A stretch of 28,645 bases of DNA, from assembly GCF_032854445.1 (NCBI RefSeq), contig NW_027018422.1:1-28645 (forward strand), given 5' to 3'. This document shows positions 1 to 8,768 of the stretch, in pieces. This DNA is from Liolophura sinensis (Eukaryota > Mollusca > Polyplacophora > Chitonida > Chitonidae). Position 1 is the first letter of the stretch, and each line of letters starts with the position of its first letter. Made by a program: the position numbers and the translations under genes. The notes under the pieces are model-generated. The model was not told where the DNA came from and ran no database searches. It was given only the letters and a program-made list of their open reading frames with translations.

Positions 1-80
1 GCTGGTAAGAGGCTAATCCGACGTATTTTGTGACGAGAAATCGAATGGTGCAAACCGCGTTGCTCTCCGACCAATACTTT

Positions 81-92
81 TGGCTGTAGCCA
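81..92. other. Short inverted repeat TGGCT-GT-AGCCA
   Basis: TGGCT (81-85) and AGCCA (88-92) are perfect complements with only two bases between them, which is too tight for a stable RNA hairpin but fits a near-palindromic protein site. It is unchanged across the array apart from the lost T just before it in unit 50. Confidence 0.4.
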
Positions 93-119
93 CAATTGAA
101 TCATCATTTATGTCAAAAT

Positions 120-125
120 CACGTG
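120..125. promoter_or_regulatory. E-box-like CACGTG, one per monomer
   Basis: The palindrome CACGTG, the core bound by bHLH-type factors, is present once per unit. Unit 26 alone breaks it (AACGTGCCAG). Occupancy is pure speculation; such a hexamer is common by chance. Confidence 0.15.
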
Positions 126-285
126 CCCAGCAACGGCTCTTACTCCATGGAAACCAAGGAAATTTGCAATTTTTCAACACCTGGAGATGCCTGACCCAAT
201 TGCGCATCTTTTGGCACCTTATTGATGTGGGTCAGTGTTCAATTGTACTTTTTACAGCAGACTGTATCAAGTACCTTGTGGTTTT

Positions 286-294
286 TATATAAAA
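286..294 (+). promoter_or_regulatory. TATA-like motif, one per monomer
   Basis: TATATAAAA fits the TATA-box consensus TATAWAWR. It lies at monomer position 286-294 and recurs in nearly all units; indels change its surroundings in units 14, 21, 45 and 51. It sits between the recurrent variant sites 281 and 326. Satellites can be transcribed, but no initiator, transcript or gene supports this. An AT-rich coincidence kept by homogenisation is equally possible. Confidence 0.2.
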
Positions 295-308
295 ATGGTG
301 TGGTTTTT

Positions 309-318
309 CTACATGTAG
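309..318. other. Perfect 10-bp palindrome CTACATGTAG, one per monomer
   Basis: CTACATGTAG is its own reverse complement. Its core TACATGTA (310-317) is repeated at 478-485, exactly 168 bp downstream in the same unit. The palindrome is intact in every complete unit except unit 50, where an inserted C gives TACCATGTAG. It could be a protein-binding site or may simply be inherited from the ancestral monomer. Confidence 0.6.
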
Positions 319-376
319 ATAAAGAGATTAAGTTTATCTTCGACTTAGAAGTAAGACATTTGCTGGGTGAGTTAAA

Positions 377-389
377 TGGGCTTGGCCCA
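377..389. other. Short inverted repeat TGGGC-TTG-GCCCA
   Basis: TGGGC (377-381) and GCCCA (385-389) can pair as a 5-bp GC-rich stem with a TTG loop. It is retained in almost all units. Exceptions are C386T in unit 18 and an extra G in unit 49. There is no following T-run, so it is not a bacterial-type terminator. Any role as a structural element is unproven. Confidence 0.45.
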
Positions 390-477
390 AAGATTTGACA
401 TCTTCTGGGCTACCGAAGGGCACATAACTTATAATCAAAAGTTGAATATAGTAATGACCAGTCGCGATTGTACATAG

Positions 478-485
478 TACATGTA
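478..485. other. Second palindrome TACATGTA, 168 bp after the first
   Basis: This is the same 8-bp palindrome as at 310-317. Just upstream the sequence reads GTACATAGTAC (470-480), which puts GTAC on both sides of ATA. The C480T variant (units 11, 12, 27, 42, 46, 52) turns it into TATATGTA and breaks the symmetry, so this copy is less constrained than the one at 310. Confidence 0.55.
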
Positions 486-548
486 GCCGATTTCAATTAG
501 CAAAAGGACCAGGCAAAAATCCAAAAGTGGAAAAAATGTTCCAATGCT

Positions 549-1096
549 GCTGGTAAGAGGCTAATCCGACGTATTTTGTGACGAGAAATCGAATGGTGCA
601 AACCGCGTTGCTCTCCGACCAATACTTTTGGCTGTAGCCACAATTGAATCATCATTTATGTCAAAATCACGTGCCCAGCAACCGCTCTTACTCCATGGAA
701 ACCAAGGAAATTTACAATTTTTCAACACCTGGAGATGCCTGGCCCAATTGCGCATCTTTTGGCACCTTATTGATGTGGGTCAGTGTTCAATTGTACTTTT
801 TACAGCAGACTGTATCAAGTACCTTGTGGTTTTTATATAAAAATGGTGTGGTTTTTCTACATGTAGATAAAGACATTGAGTTTATCTTCGACTTAGAAGT
901 AAGACATTTGCTGGGTGAGTTAAATGGGCTTGGCCCAAAGATTTGACATCTTCTGGGCTACCGAAGGGCACATAACTTATAATCAAAAGTTGAATATAGT
1001 AATGACCAGTCGCGATTGTACATAGTACATGTAGCCGATTTCAATGAGCAAAAGGACCAGGCAAAAATCCAAAAGTGGAAAAAATGTTCCAATGCT
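549..1096. repeat. Satellite unit 2
   Basis: Differences from unit 1: G135C, G166A, A194G, 326/330 C,G, T498G. Unit 15 carries every one of these and differs from unit 2 only by three single-base deletions. Confidence 0.93.
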
Positions 1097-1644
1097 GCTG
1101 GTAAGAGGCTAATCCGACGTATTTTGTGACGAGAAATCGAATGGTGCAAACCGCGTTGCTCTCCGACCAATACTTTTGGCTGTAGCCACAATTTAATCAT
1201 CATTTATGTCAAAATCACGTGCCCAGCAACGGCTCTTACTCCATGGAAACCAAGGAAATTTGCAATTTTTCAACACCTGAAGATGCCTGACCCAATTGCG
1301 CATCTTTTGGCACCTTATTGATGTGGGTCAGTGTTCAATTGTACTTTTTACAGCAGACTGTATCAAGTACCTTGTGGTTTTTATATAAAAATGGTGTGGT
1401 TTTTCTACATGTAGATAAAGAGATTAAGTTTATCTTCGACTTAGAAGTAAGACATTTGCTGGGTGAGTTAAATGGGCTTGGCCCAAAGATTTGACATCTT
1501 CTGGGCTACCGAAGGGCACATAACTTATAATCAAAAGTTGAATATAGTAATGACCAGTCGCGATTGTACATAGTACATGTAGCCGATTTCAATTAGCAAA
1601 AGGACCAGGCAAAAATCCAAAAGTGGAAAAAATGTTCCAATGCT
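1097..1644. repeat. Satellite unit 3
   Basis: Differences from unit 1: G98T and G184A only. Both are shared with unit 16 and no other unit. Confidence 0.93.
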
Positions 1645-2740
1645 GCTGGTAAGAGGCTAATCCGATGTATTTTGTGACGAGAAATCGAATGGTGCAAACC
1701 GCGTTGCTCTCCGACCAATACTTTTGGCTGTAGCCACAATTGAATCATCATTTATGTCAAAATCACGTGCCCAGCAACGGCTCTTACTCCATGGAAACCA
1801 AGGAAATTTGCAATTTTTCAACACCTGGAGATGCCTGACCCAATTGCGCATCTTTTGGCACCTTATTGATGTGGGTCAGTGTTCAATTGTACTTTTTACA
1901 GCAGACTGTATCAAGTACCTTGTGTTTTTTATATAAAAATGGTGTGGTTTTTCTACATGTAGATAAAGACATTGAGTTTATCTTCGACTTAGAAGTAAGA
2001 CATTTGCTGGGTGAGTTAAATGGGCTTGGCCCAAAGATTTGACGTCTTCTGGGCTACCGAAGGGCACATAACTTATAATCAAAAGTTGAATATAGTAATG
2101 ACCAGTCGCGATGGTACATAGTACATGTAGCCGATTTCAATTAGCAAAAGGACCAGGCAAAAATCCAAAAGTGGAAAAAATGTTCCAATGCTGCTGGTAA
2201 GAGGCTAATCCGACGTATTTTGTGACGAGAAATCGAATGGTGCAAACCGCGTTGCTCTCCGACCAATACTTTTGGCTGTAGCCACAATTGAATCATCATT
2301 TATGTCAAAATCACGTGCCCAGCAACGGCTCTTACTCCATGGAAACCAAGGAAATTTGCAATTTTTCAACACCTGGAGATGCCTGACCCAATTGCGCATC
2401 TTTTGGCACCTTATTGATGTGGGTCAGTGTTCAATTGTACTTTTTACAGCAGACTGTATCAAGTACCTTGTGTTTTTTATATAAAAATGGTGTGGTTTTT
2501 CTACATGTAGATAAAGAGATTAAGTTTATCTTCGACTTAGAAGTAAGACATTTGCTGGGTGAGTTAAATGGGCTTGGCCCAAAGATTTGACATCTTCTGG
2601 GCTACCGAAGGGCACATAACTTATAATCAAAAGTTGAATATAGTAATGACCAGTCGCGATTGTACATAGTACATGTAGCCGATTTCAATTAGCAAAAGGA
2701 CCAGGCAAAAATCCAAAAGTGGAAAAAATGTTCCAATGCT
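1645..2740. repeat. Satellite units 4-5, early copy of the dimer pattern
   Basis: Unit 4 (1645-2192): C22T, G281T, 326/330 C,G, A400G, T469G. Unit 5 (2193-2740): G281T only. The alternation of a C22T/A400G unit with a G326-type unit resembles the dimers at 8769-10960 and 12056-13151. Confidence 0.85.
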
Positions 2741-3288
2741 GCTGGTAAGAGGCTAATCCGACGTATTTTGTGACGAGAAATCGAATGGTGCAAACCGCGT
2801 TGCTCTCCGACCAATACTTTTGGCTGTAGCCACAATTGAATCATCATTTATGTCAAAATCACGTGCCCAGCAACGGCTCTTACTGCATGGAAACCAAGGA
2901 AATTTGCAATTTTTCAACAGCTGGAGATGCCTGACCCAATTGCGCATCTTTTGGCACCTTATTAATGTGGGTCAGTGTTCAATTGTACTTTTTACAGCAG
3001 ACTGTATCAAGTACCTTGTGGTTTTTATATAAAAATGGTGTGGTTTTTCTACATGTAGATAAAGAGATTAAGTTTATCTTCGACTTAGAAGTAAGACATT
3101 TGCTGGGTGAGTTAAATGGGCTTGGCCCAAAGATTTGACATCTTCTGGGCTACCGAAGGGCACATAACTTATAATCAAAAGTTGAATATAGTAATGACCA
3201 GTCGCGATGGTACATAGTACATGTAGCCGATTTCAATTAGCAAAAGGACCAGGCAAAAATCCAAAAGTAAAAAAAATGCTCCAATCGT
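2741..3288. repeat. Satellite unit 6, alternate tail
   Basis: Differences from unit 1: C145G (destroys CCATGG), C180G, G224A, T469G, alternate tail at 529-547. This is the first of seven alternate-tail units. Confidence 0.93.
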
Positions 3289-3836
3289 GCTGGTAAGAGG
3301 CTAATCCGACGTATTTTGTGACGAGAAATCGAATGGTGCAAACCGCGCTGCTCTCCGACCAATACTTTTGGCTGTAGCCACAATTGAATCATCATTTATG
3401 TCAAAATCACGTGCCCAGCAACGGCTCTTACTCCATGGAAACCAAGGAAATTTGCAATTTTTCAACACCTGGAGATGCCTGACCCAATTGCGCATCTTTT
3501 GGCACCTTATTGATGTGGGTCAGTGTTCAATTGTACTTTTTACAGCAGACTGTATCAAGTACCTTGTGGTTTTTATATAAAAATGGTGTGGTTTTTCTAC
3601 ATGTAGATAAAGACATTGAGTTTATCTTCGACTTAGAAGTAAGACATTTGCTGGGTGAGTTAAATGGGCTTGGCCCAAAGATTTGACATCTTCTGGGCTA
3701 CCGAAGGGCACATAACTTATAATCAAAAGTTGAATATAGTAATGACCAGTCGCGATTGTACATAGTACATGTAGCCGATTTCAATGAGCAAAAGGACCAG
3801 GCAAAAATCCAAAAGTGGAAAAAATGTTCCAATGCT
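3289..3836. repeat. Satellite unit 7
   Basis: Differences from unit 1: T60C, 326/330 C,G, T498G. T60C is found only in units that directly follow an alternate-tail unit. Confidence 0.93.
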
Positions 3837-4384
3837 GCTGGTAAGAGGCTAATCCGACGTATTTTGTGACGAGAAATCGAATGGTGCAAACCGCGTTGCT
3901 CTCCGACCAATACTTTTGGCTGTAGCCACAATTGAATGATCATTTATGTCAAAATCACGTGCCCAGCAACGGCTCTTACTCCATGGAAACCAAGGAAATT
4001 TCCAATTTTTCAACACCTGGAGGTGCCTGACCCAATTGCGCATCTTTTGGCACCTTATTGATGTGGGTCAGTGTTCAATTGTACTTTTTACAGCAGACTG
4101 TATCAAGTACCTTGTGGTTTTTATATAAAAATGGTGTGGTTTTTCTACATGTAGATAAAGAGATTAAGTTTATCTTCGACTTAGAAGTAAGACATTTGCT
4201 GGGTGAGTTAAATGGGCTTGGCCCACAGATTTGACATCTTCTGGGCTACCGAAGGGCACATAACTTATAATCAAAAGTTGAATATAGTAATGACCAGTCG
4301 CGATTGTACATAGTACATGTAGCCGATTTCAATTAGCAAAAGGACCAGGCAAAAATCCAAAAGTGGAAAAAATGTTCCAATGCT
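3837..4384. repeat. Satellite unit 8
   Basis: Differences from unit 1: C102G, G166C, A187G, A390C. G166C recurs in units 14, 27 and 46; A187G recurs in units 40 and 52. Confidence 0.93.
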
Positions 4385-4932
4385 GCTGGTAAGAGGCTAA
4401 TCCGACGTATTTTGTGACGAGAAATCGAATGGTGCAAACCGCGTTGCTCTCCGACCAATACTTTTGGCTGTAGCCACAATTGAATCATCATTTATGTCAA
4501 AATCACGTGCCCAGCAACGGCTCTTACTCCATGGAAACCAAGGAAATTTGCAATTTTTTAACAGCTGGAGATGCCTGACCCAATTGCGCATCTTTTGGCA
4601 CCTTATTGATGTGGGTCAGTGTTCAATTGTACTTTTTACAGCAGACTGTATCAAGTACCTTGTGTTTTTTATATAAAAATGGTGTGGTTTTTCTACATGT
4701 AGATAAAGACATTGAGTTTATCTTCGACTTAGAAGTAAGACATTTGCTGGGTGAGTTAAATGGGCTTGGCCCAAAGATTTGACGTCTTCTGGGCTACCGA
4801 AGGGCACATAACTTATAATCAAAAGTTGAATATAGTAATGACCAGTCGCGATGGTACATAGTACATGTAGCCGATTTCAATTAGCAAAAGGACCAGGCAA
4901 AAATCCAAAAGTGGAAAAAATGTTCCAATGCT
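4385..4932. repeat. Satellite unit 9
   Basis: Differences from unit 1: C175T, C180G, G281T, 326/330 C,G, A400G, T469G. It ends the indel-free run of nine units from the left edge. Confidence 0.93.
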
Positions 4933-5481
4933 GCTGGTAAGAGGCTAATCCGACGTATTTTGTGACGAGAAATCGAATGGTGCAAACCGCGTTGCTCTCC
5001 GACCAATACTTTTGGCTGTAGCCACAATTGAATCATCAATTATGTCAAAATCACGTGCCCAGCAACGGCTCTTACTCCATGGAAACCAAGGAAATTTACA
5101 ATTTTTCAACACCTGGAGATGCCTGGCCCAATTGCGCATCTTTTGGCACCTTATTGATGTGGGTCAGTGTTCAATTGTACTTTTTACAGCAGACTGTATC
5201 AAGTACCTTGTGTTTTTTATATAAAAATGGTGTGGTTTTTCTACATGTAGATAAAGACATTGAGTTTATCTTCGACTTAGAAGTAAGACATTTGCTGGGT
5301 GAGTTAAATGGGCTTGGCCCAAAGATTTGACGTCTTCTGGGCTACCGAAGGGCACATAACTTATAATCAAAAGTTGAATATAGTAATGACCAGTCGCGAT
5401 GGTACATAGTACATGTAGCCGATTTCAATTAGCAAAAGGACCAGGCAAAAATCCAAAAGTTAAAAAAAATGCTCCAATCGT
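4933..5481. repeat. Satellite unit 10, alternate tail, 549 bp
   Basis: Differences from unit 1: T107A, G166A, A194G, G281T, 326/330 C,G, A400G, T469G, and the alternate tail with one extra base in the A-rich run. The same haplotype recurs as units 21 and 44. Confidence 0.92.
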
Positions 5482-6029
5482 GCTGGTAAGAGGCTAATCC
5501 GACGTATTTTGTGACGAGAAATCGAATGGTGCAAACCGCGCTGCTCTCCGACCAATACTTTTGGCTGTAGCCACAATTGAATCATCATTTATGTCAAAAT
5601 CACGTGCCCAGCAACGACTCTTACTCCATGGAAACCAAGGAAATTTGCAATTTTTCAACAGCTGGAGATGCCTGACCCAATTGCGCATCTTTTGGCACCT
5701 TATTGATGTGGGTCAGTGTTCAATTGTACTTTTTACAGCAGACTGTATCAAGTACCTTGTGTTTTTTATATAAAAATGGTGTGGTTTTTCTACATGTAGA
5801 TAAAGACATTGAGTTTATCTTCGACTTAGAAGTAAGACATTTGCTGGGTGAGTTAAATGGGCTTGGCCCAAAGATTTGACATCTTCTGGGCTACCGAAGG
5901 GCACATAACTTATAATCAAAAGTTGAATATAGTAATGACCAGTCGCGATTGTACATAGTATATGTAGCCGATTTCAATTAGCAAAAGGACCAGGCAAAAA
6001 TCCAAAAGTGGAAAAAATGTTCCAATGCT
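5482..6029. repeat. Satellite unit 11
   Basis: Differences from unit 1: T60C, G136A, C180G, G281T, 326/330 C,G, C480T. It follows an alternate-tail unit and carries the linked T60C. Confidence 0.92.
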
Positions 6030-7125
6030 GCTGGTAAGAGGCTAATCCGACGTATTTTGTGACGAAAAATCCAATGGTGCAAACCGCGTTGCTCTCCGAC
6101 CAATACTTTTGGCTGTAGCCACAATTGAATCATCATTTATGTCAAAATCACGTGCCCAGCAACGGCTCTTACTCCATGGAAACCAAGGAAATTTGCAATT
6201 TTTCAACAGCTGGAGATGCCTGACCCAATTGCGCATCTTTTGGCACCTTATTGATGTGGGTCAGTGTTCAATTGTACTTTTTACAGCAGACTGTATCAAG
6301 TACCTTGTGTTTTTTATATAAAAATGGTGTGGTTTTTCTACATGTAGATAAAGACATTGAGTTTATCTTCGACTTAGAAGTAAGACATTTGCTGGGTGAG
6401 TTAAATGGGCTTGGCCCAAAGATTTGACATCTTCTGGGCTACCGAAGGGCACATAACTTATAATCAAAAGTTGAATATAGTAATGACCAGTCGCGATTGT
6501 ACATAGTATATGTAGCCGATTTCAATTAGCAAAAGGACCAGGCAAAAATCCAAAAGTGGAAAAAATGTTCCAATGCTGCTGGTAAGAGGCTAATCCGACG
6601 TATTTTGTGACGAGAAATCCAATGGTGCAAACCGCGTTGCTCTCCGACCAATACTTTTGGCTGTAGCCACAATTGAATCATCATTTATGTCAAAATCACG
6701 TGCCCAGCAACGGCTCTTACTCCATGGAAACCAAGGAAATTTGCAATTTTTCAACAGCTGGAGATGCCTGACCCAATTGCGCATCTTTTGGCACCTTATT
6801 GATGTGGGTCAGTGTTCAATTGTATTTTTTACAGCAGACTGTATCAAGTACCTTGTGTTTTTTATATAAAAATGGTGTGGTTTTTCTACATGTAGATAAA
6901 GACATTGAGTTTATCTTCGACTTAGAAGTAAGACATTTGCTGGGTGAGTTAAATGGGCTTGGCCCAAAGATTTGACATCTTCTGGGCTACCGAAGGGCAC
7001 ATAACTTATAATCAAAAGTTGAATATAGTAATGACCAGTCGCGATTGTACATAGTACATGTAGCCGATTTCAATTAGCAAAAGGACCAGGCAAAAATCCA
7101 AAAGTGGAAAAAATGTTCCAATGCT
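6030..7125. repeat. Satellite units 12-13, closely related pair
   Basis: Unit 12 (6030-6577): G37A, G43C, C180G, G281T, 326/330 C,G, C480T. Unit 13 (6578-7125): G43C, C180G, C248T, G281T, 326/330 C,G. The shared G43C occurs nowhere else, which suggests a local duplication of one neighbour from the other. Confidence 0.9.
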
Positions 7126-7674
7126 GCTGGTAAGAGGCTAATCCGACGTATTTTGTGACAAGAAATCGAATGGTGCAAACCGCGTTGCTCTCCGACCAAT
7201 ACTTTTGGCTGTAGCCACAATTGAATCATCATTTATGTCAAAATCACGTGCCCAGCAACGGCTCTTACTCCATGGAAACCAAGGAAATTTCCAATTTTTC
7301 AACACCTGGAGATGCCTGACCCAATTGCGCATCTTTTGGCACCTTATTGATGTGGGTCAGTGTTCAATTGTACTTTTTACAGCAGACTGTATCAAGTACC
7401 TTGTGGTTTTTATTATAAAAATGGTGTGGTTTTTCTACATGTAGATAAAGAGATTAAGTTTATCTTCGACTTAGAAGTAAGACATTTGCTGGGTGAGTTA
7501 AATGGGCTTGGCCCAAAAGATTGACATCTTCTGGGCTACCGAAGGGCACATAACTTATAATCAAAAGTTGAATATAGTAATGACCAGTCGCGATTGTACA
7601 TAGTACATGTAGCCGATTTCAATTAGCAAAAGGACCAGGCAAAAATCCAAAAGTGGAAAAAATGTTCCAATGCT
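7126..7674. repeat. Satellite unit 14, 549 bp
   Basis: Differences from unit 1: G35A, G166C, an extra T just before the TATA-like motif (about 7412), and a compensating pair of one A gained and one T lost at about 7516-7521. It opens the first indel-rich patch. Confidence 0.9.
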
Positions 7675-8219
7675 GCTGGTAAGAGGCTAATCCGACGTAT
7701 TTTGTGACGAGAAATCGAATGGTGCAAACCGCGTTGCTCTCCGACCAATACTTTTGGCTGTAGCCACAATTGAATCATCATTTATGTCAAAATCACGTGC
7801 CCAGCAACCGCTCTTACTCCATGGAAACCAAGGAAATTTACAATTTTTCAACACCTGGAGATGCCTGGCCAATTGCGCATCTTTTGGCACCTTATTGATG
7901 TGGGTCAGTGTTCAATTGTACTTTTTACAGCAGACTGTATCAAGTACCTTGTGGTTTTTATATAAAAATGGTGTGGTTTTTCTACATGTAGATAAAGACA
8001 TTGAGTTTATCTTCGACTTAGAAGTAAGACATTTGCTGGGTGAGTTAAATGGGCTTGGCCCAAAGATTTGACATCTTCTGGGCTACCGAAGGGCACATAA
8101 CTTATAATCAAAAGTTGAATATAGTAATGACCAGTCGCGATTGTACATAGTACATGTAGCCGATTTCAATGAGCAAAAGGACCAGGCAAAAATCAAAAGT
8201 GGAAAAAATGTCCAATGCT
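7675..8219. repeat. Satellite unit 15, 545 bp
   Basis: This unit matches unit 2 at every substitution. It differs only by three single-base losses: one C in GGCCC (about 7868), one C in ATCC (about 8194) and one T in GTTCC (about 8210). All three fall in short homopolymers. Confidence 0.92.
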
Positions 8220-8768
8220 GCTGGTAAGAGGCTAATCCGACGTATTTTGTGACGAGAAATCGAATGGTGCAAACCGCGTTGCTCTCCGACCAATACTTTT
8301 GGCTGTAGCCACAATTTAATCATCATTTATGTCAAAATCACGTGCCCAGCAACGGCTCTTACTCCATGGAAAACCAAGGAAATTTGCAATTTTTCAACAC
8401 CTGAAGATGCCTGACCCAATTGCGCATCTTTTGGCACCTTATTGATGTGGGTCAGTGTTCAATTGTACTTTTTACAGCAGACTGTATCAAGTACCTTGTG
8501 GTTTTTATATAAAAATGGTGTGTGGTTTTCTACATGTAGATAAAGAGATTAAGTTTATCTTCGACTTAGAAGTAAGACATTTGCTGGGTGAGTTAAATGG
8601 GCTTGGCCCAAAGATTTGACATCTTCTGGGCTACCGAAGGGCACATAACTTATAATCAAAAGTTGAATATAGTAATGACCAGTCGCGATTGTACATAGTA
8701 CATGTAGCCGATTTCAATTAGCAAAAGGACCAGGCAAAAATCCAAAAGTGGAAAAAATGTTCAATGCT
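8220..8768. repeat. Satellite unit 16, 549 bp
   Basis: This unit matches unit 3 at every substitution (G98T, G184A). It differs only by an extra A (about 8371), an extra GT with one T lost near 8520-8530, and one C lost at about 8762. Confidence 0.92.

Larger units (their letters stand above)
1..548. repeat. Satellite unit 1 (reference monomer)
   Basis: This is the reference state for all unit entries: C19, C22, T60, C102, T107, G166, C180, A194, C248, G281, G326/A330, C344, T372, A400, T430, T442, T468/T469, C480, T498, and a standard tail (GTGG at 527-530, GCT at 546-548). It appears identical to unit 35. Confidence 0.95.

Noticed and set aside
13-207. Minus-strand 64-codon ORF repeated in most units as a real gene family
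   Set aside because: No recognisable domain; variants inside it are mainly amino-acid changing (N to H, V to L, C to W, and so on). Frameshifts in units 46, 48, 50 and 51 alter or fuse it, and it overlaps an opposite-strand ORF. Copy number is explained by satellite homogenisation.
80-292. Plus-strand 70-codon ORF repeated in most units, with 100-115 codon variants at 644, 5028, 7754, 23660 and 24192
   Set aside because: The longer versions arise only from single-base indels or substitutions that shift or open a frame. Unit 3 has lost the usual start region, and C102G shortens the ORF in many units. The ORF has a TTTTTATATAA end typical of chance AT-rich stops and matches no family I know.
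339-353. CENP-B box
   Set aside because: TTCGACTTAGA fits the first half of the consensus (TTCG, then A five bases on), but the required CGGG is AGTA instead. A half match in AT-rich DNA is expected by chance.
377-389. Rho-independent terminator at the TGGGC/GCCCA inverted repeat
   Set aside because: The stem is only 5 bp and is not followed by a T-run; there is no upstream gene.
1-548. 5S rRNA, tRNA or other pol III gene in the monomer
   Set aside because: No 5S internal control region, no convincing A box plus B box pair and no tRNA cloverleaf on either strand by eye.
537-620. Spliced-leader or snRNA tandem gene: GCTGGTAAGA resembles a 5' splice site and CAATTTTTC resembles an Sm site
   Set aside because: The Sm-like stretch lacks the following purines, is about 165 bases from the donor-like site, and no known nematode, trypanosome, flatworm or dinoflagellate leader sequence is present. 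The short TTTTGGCT match to the dinoflagellate leader is too small to count.
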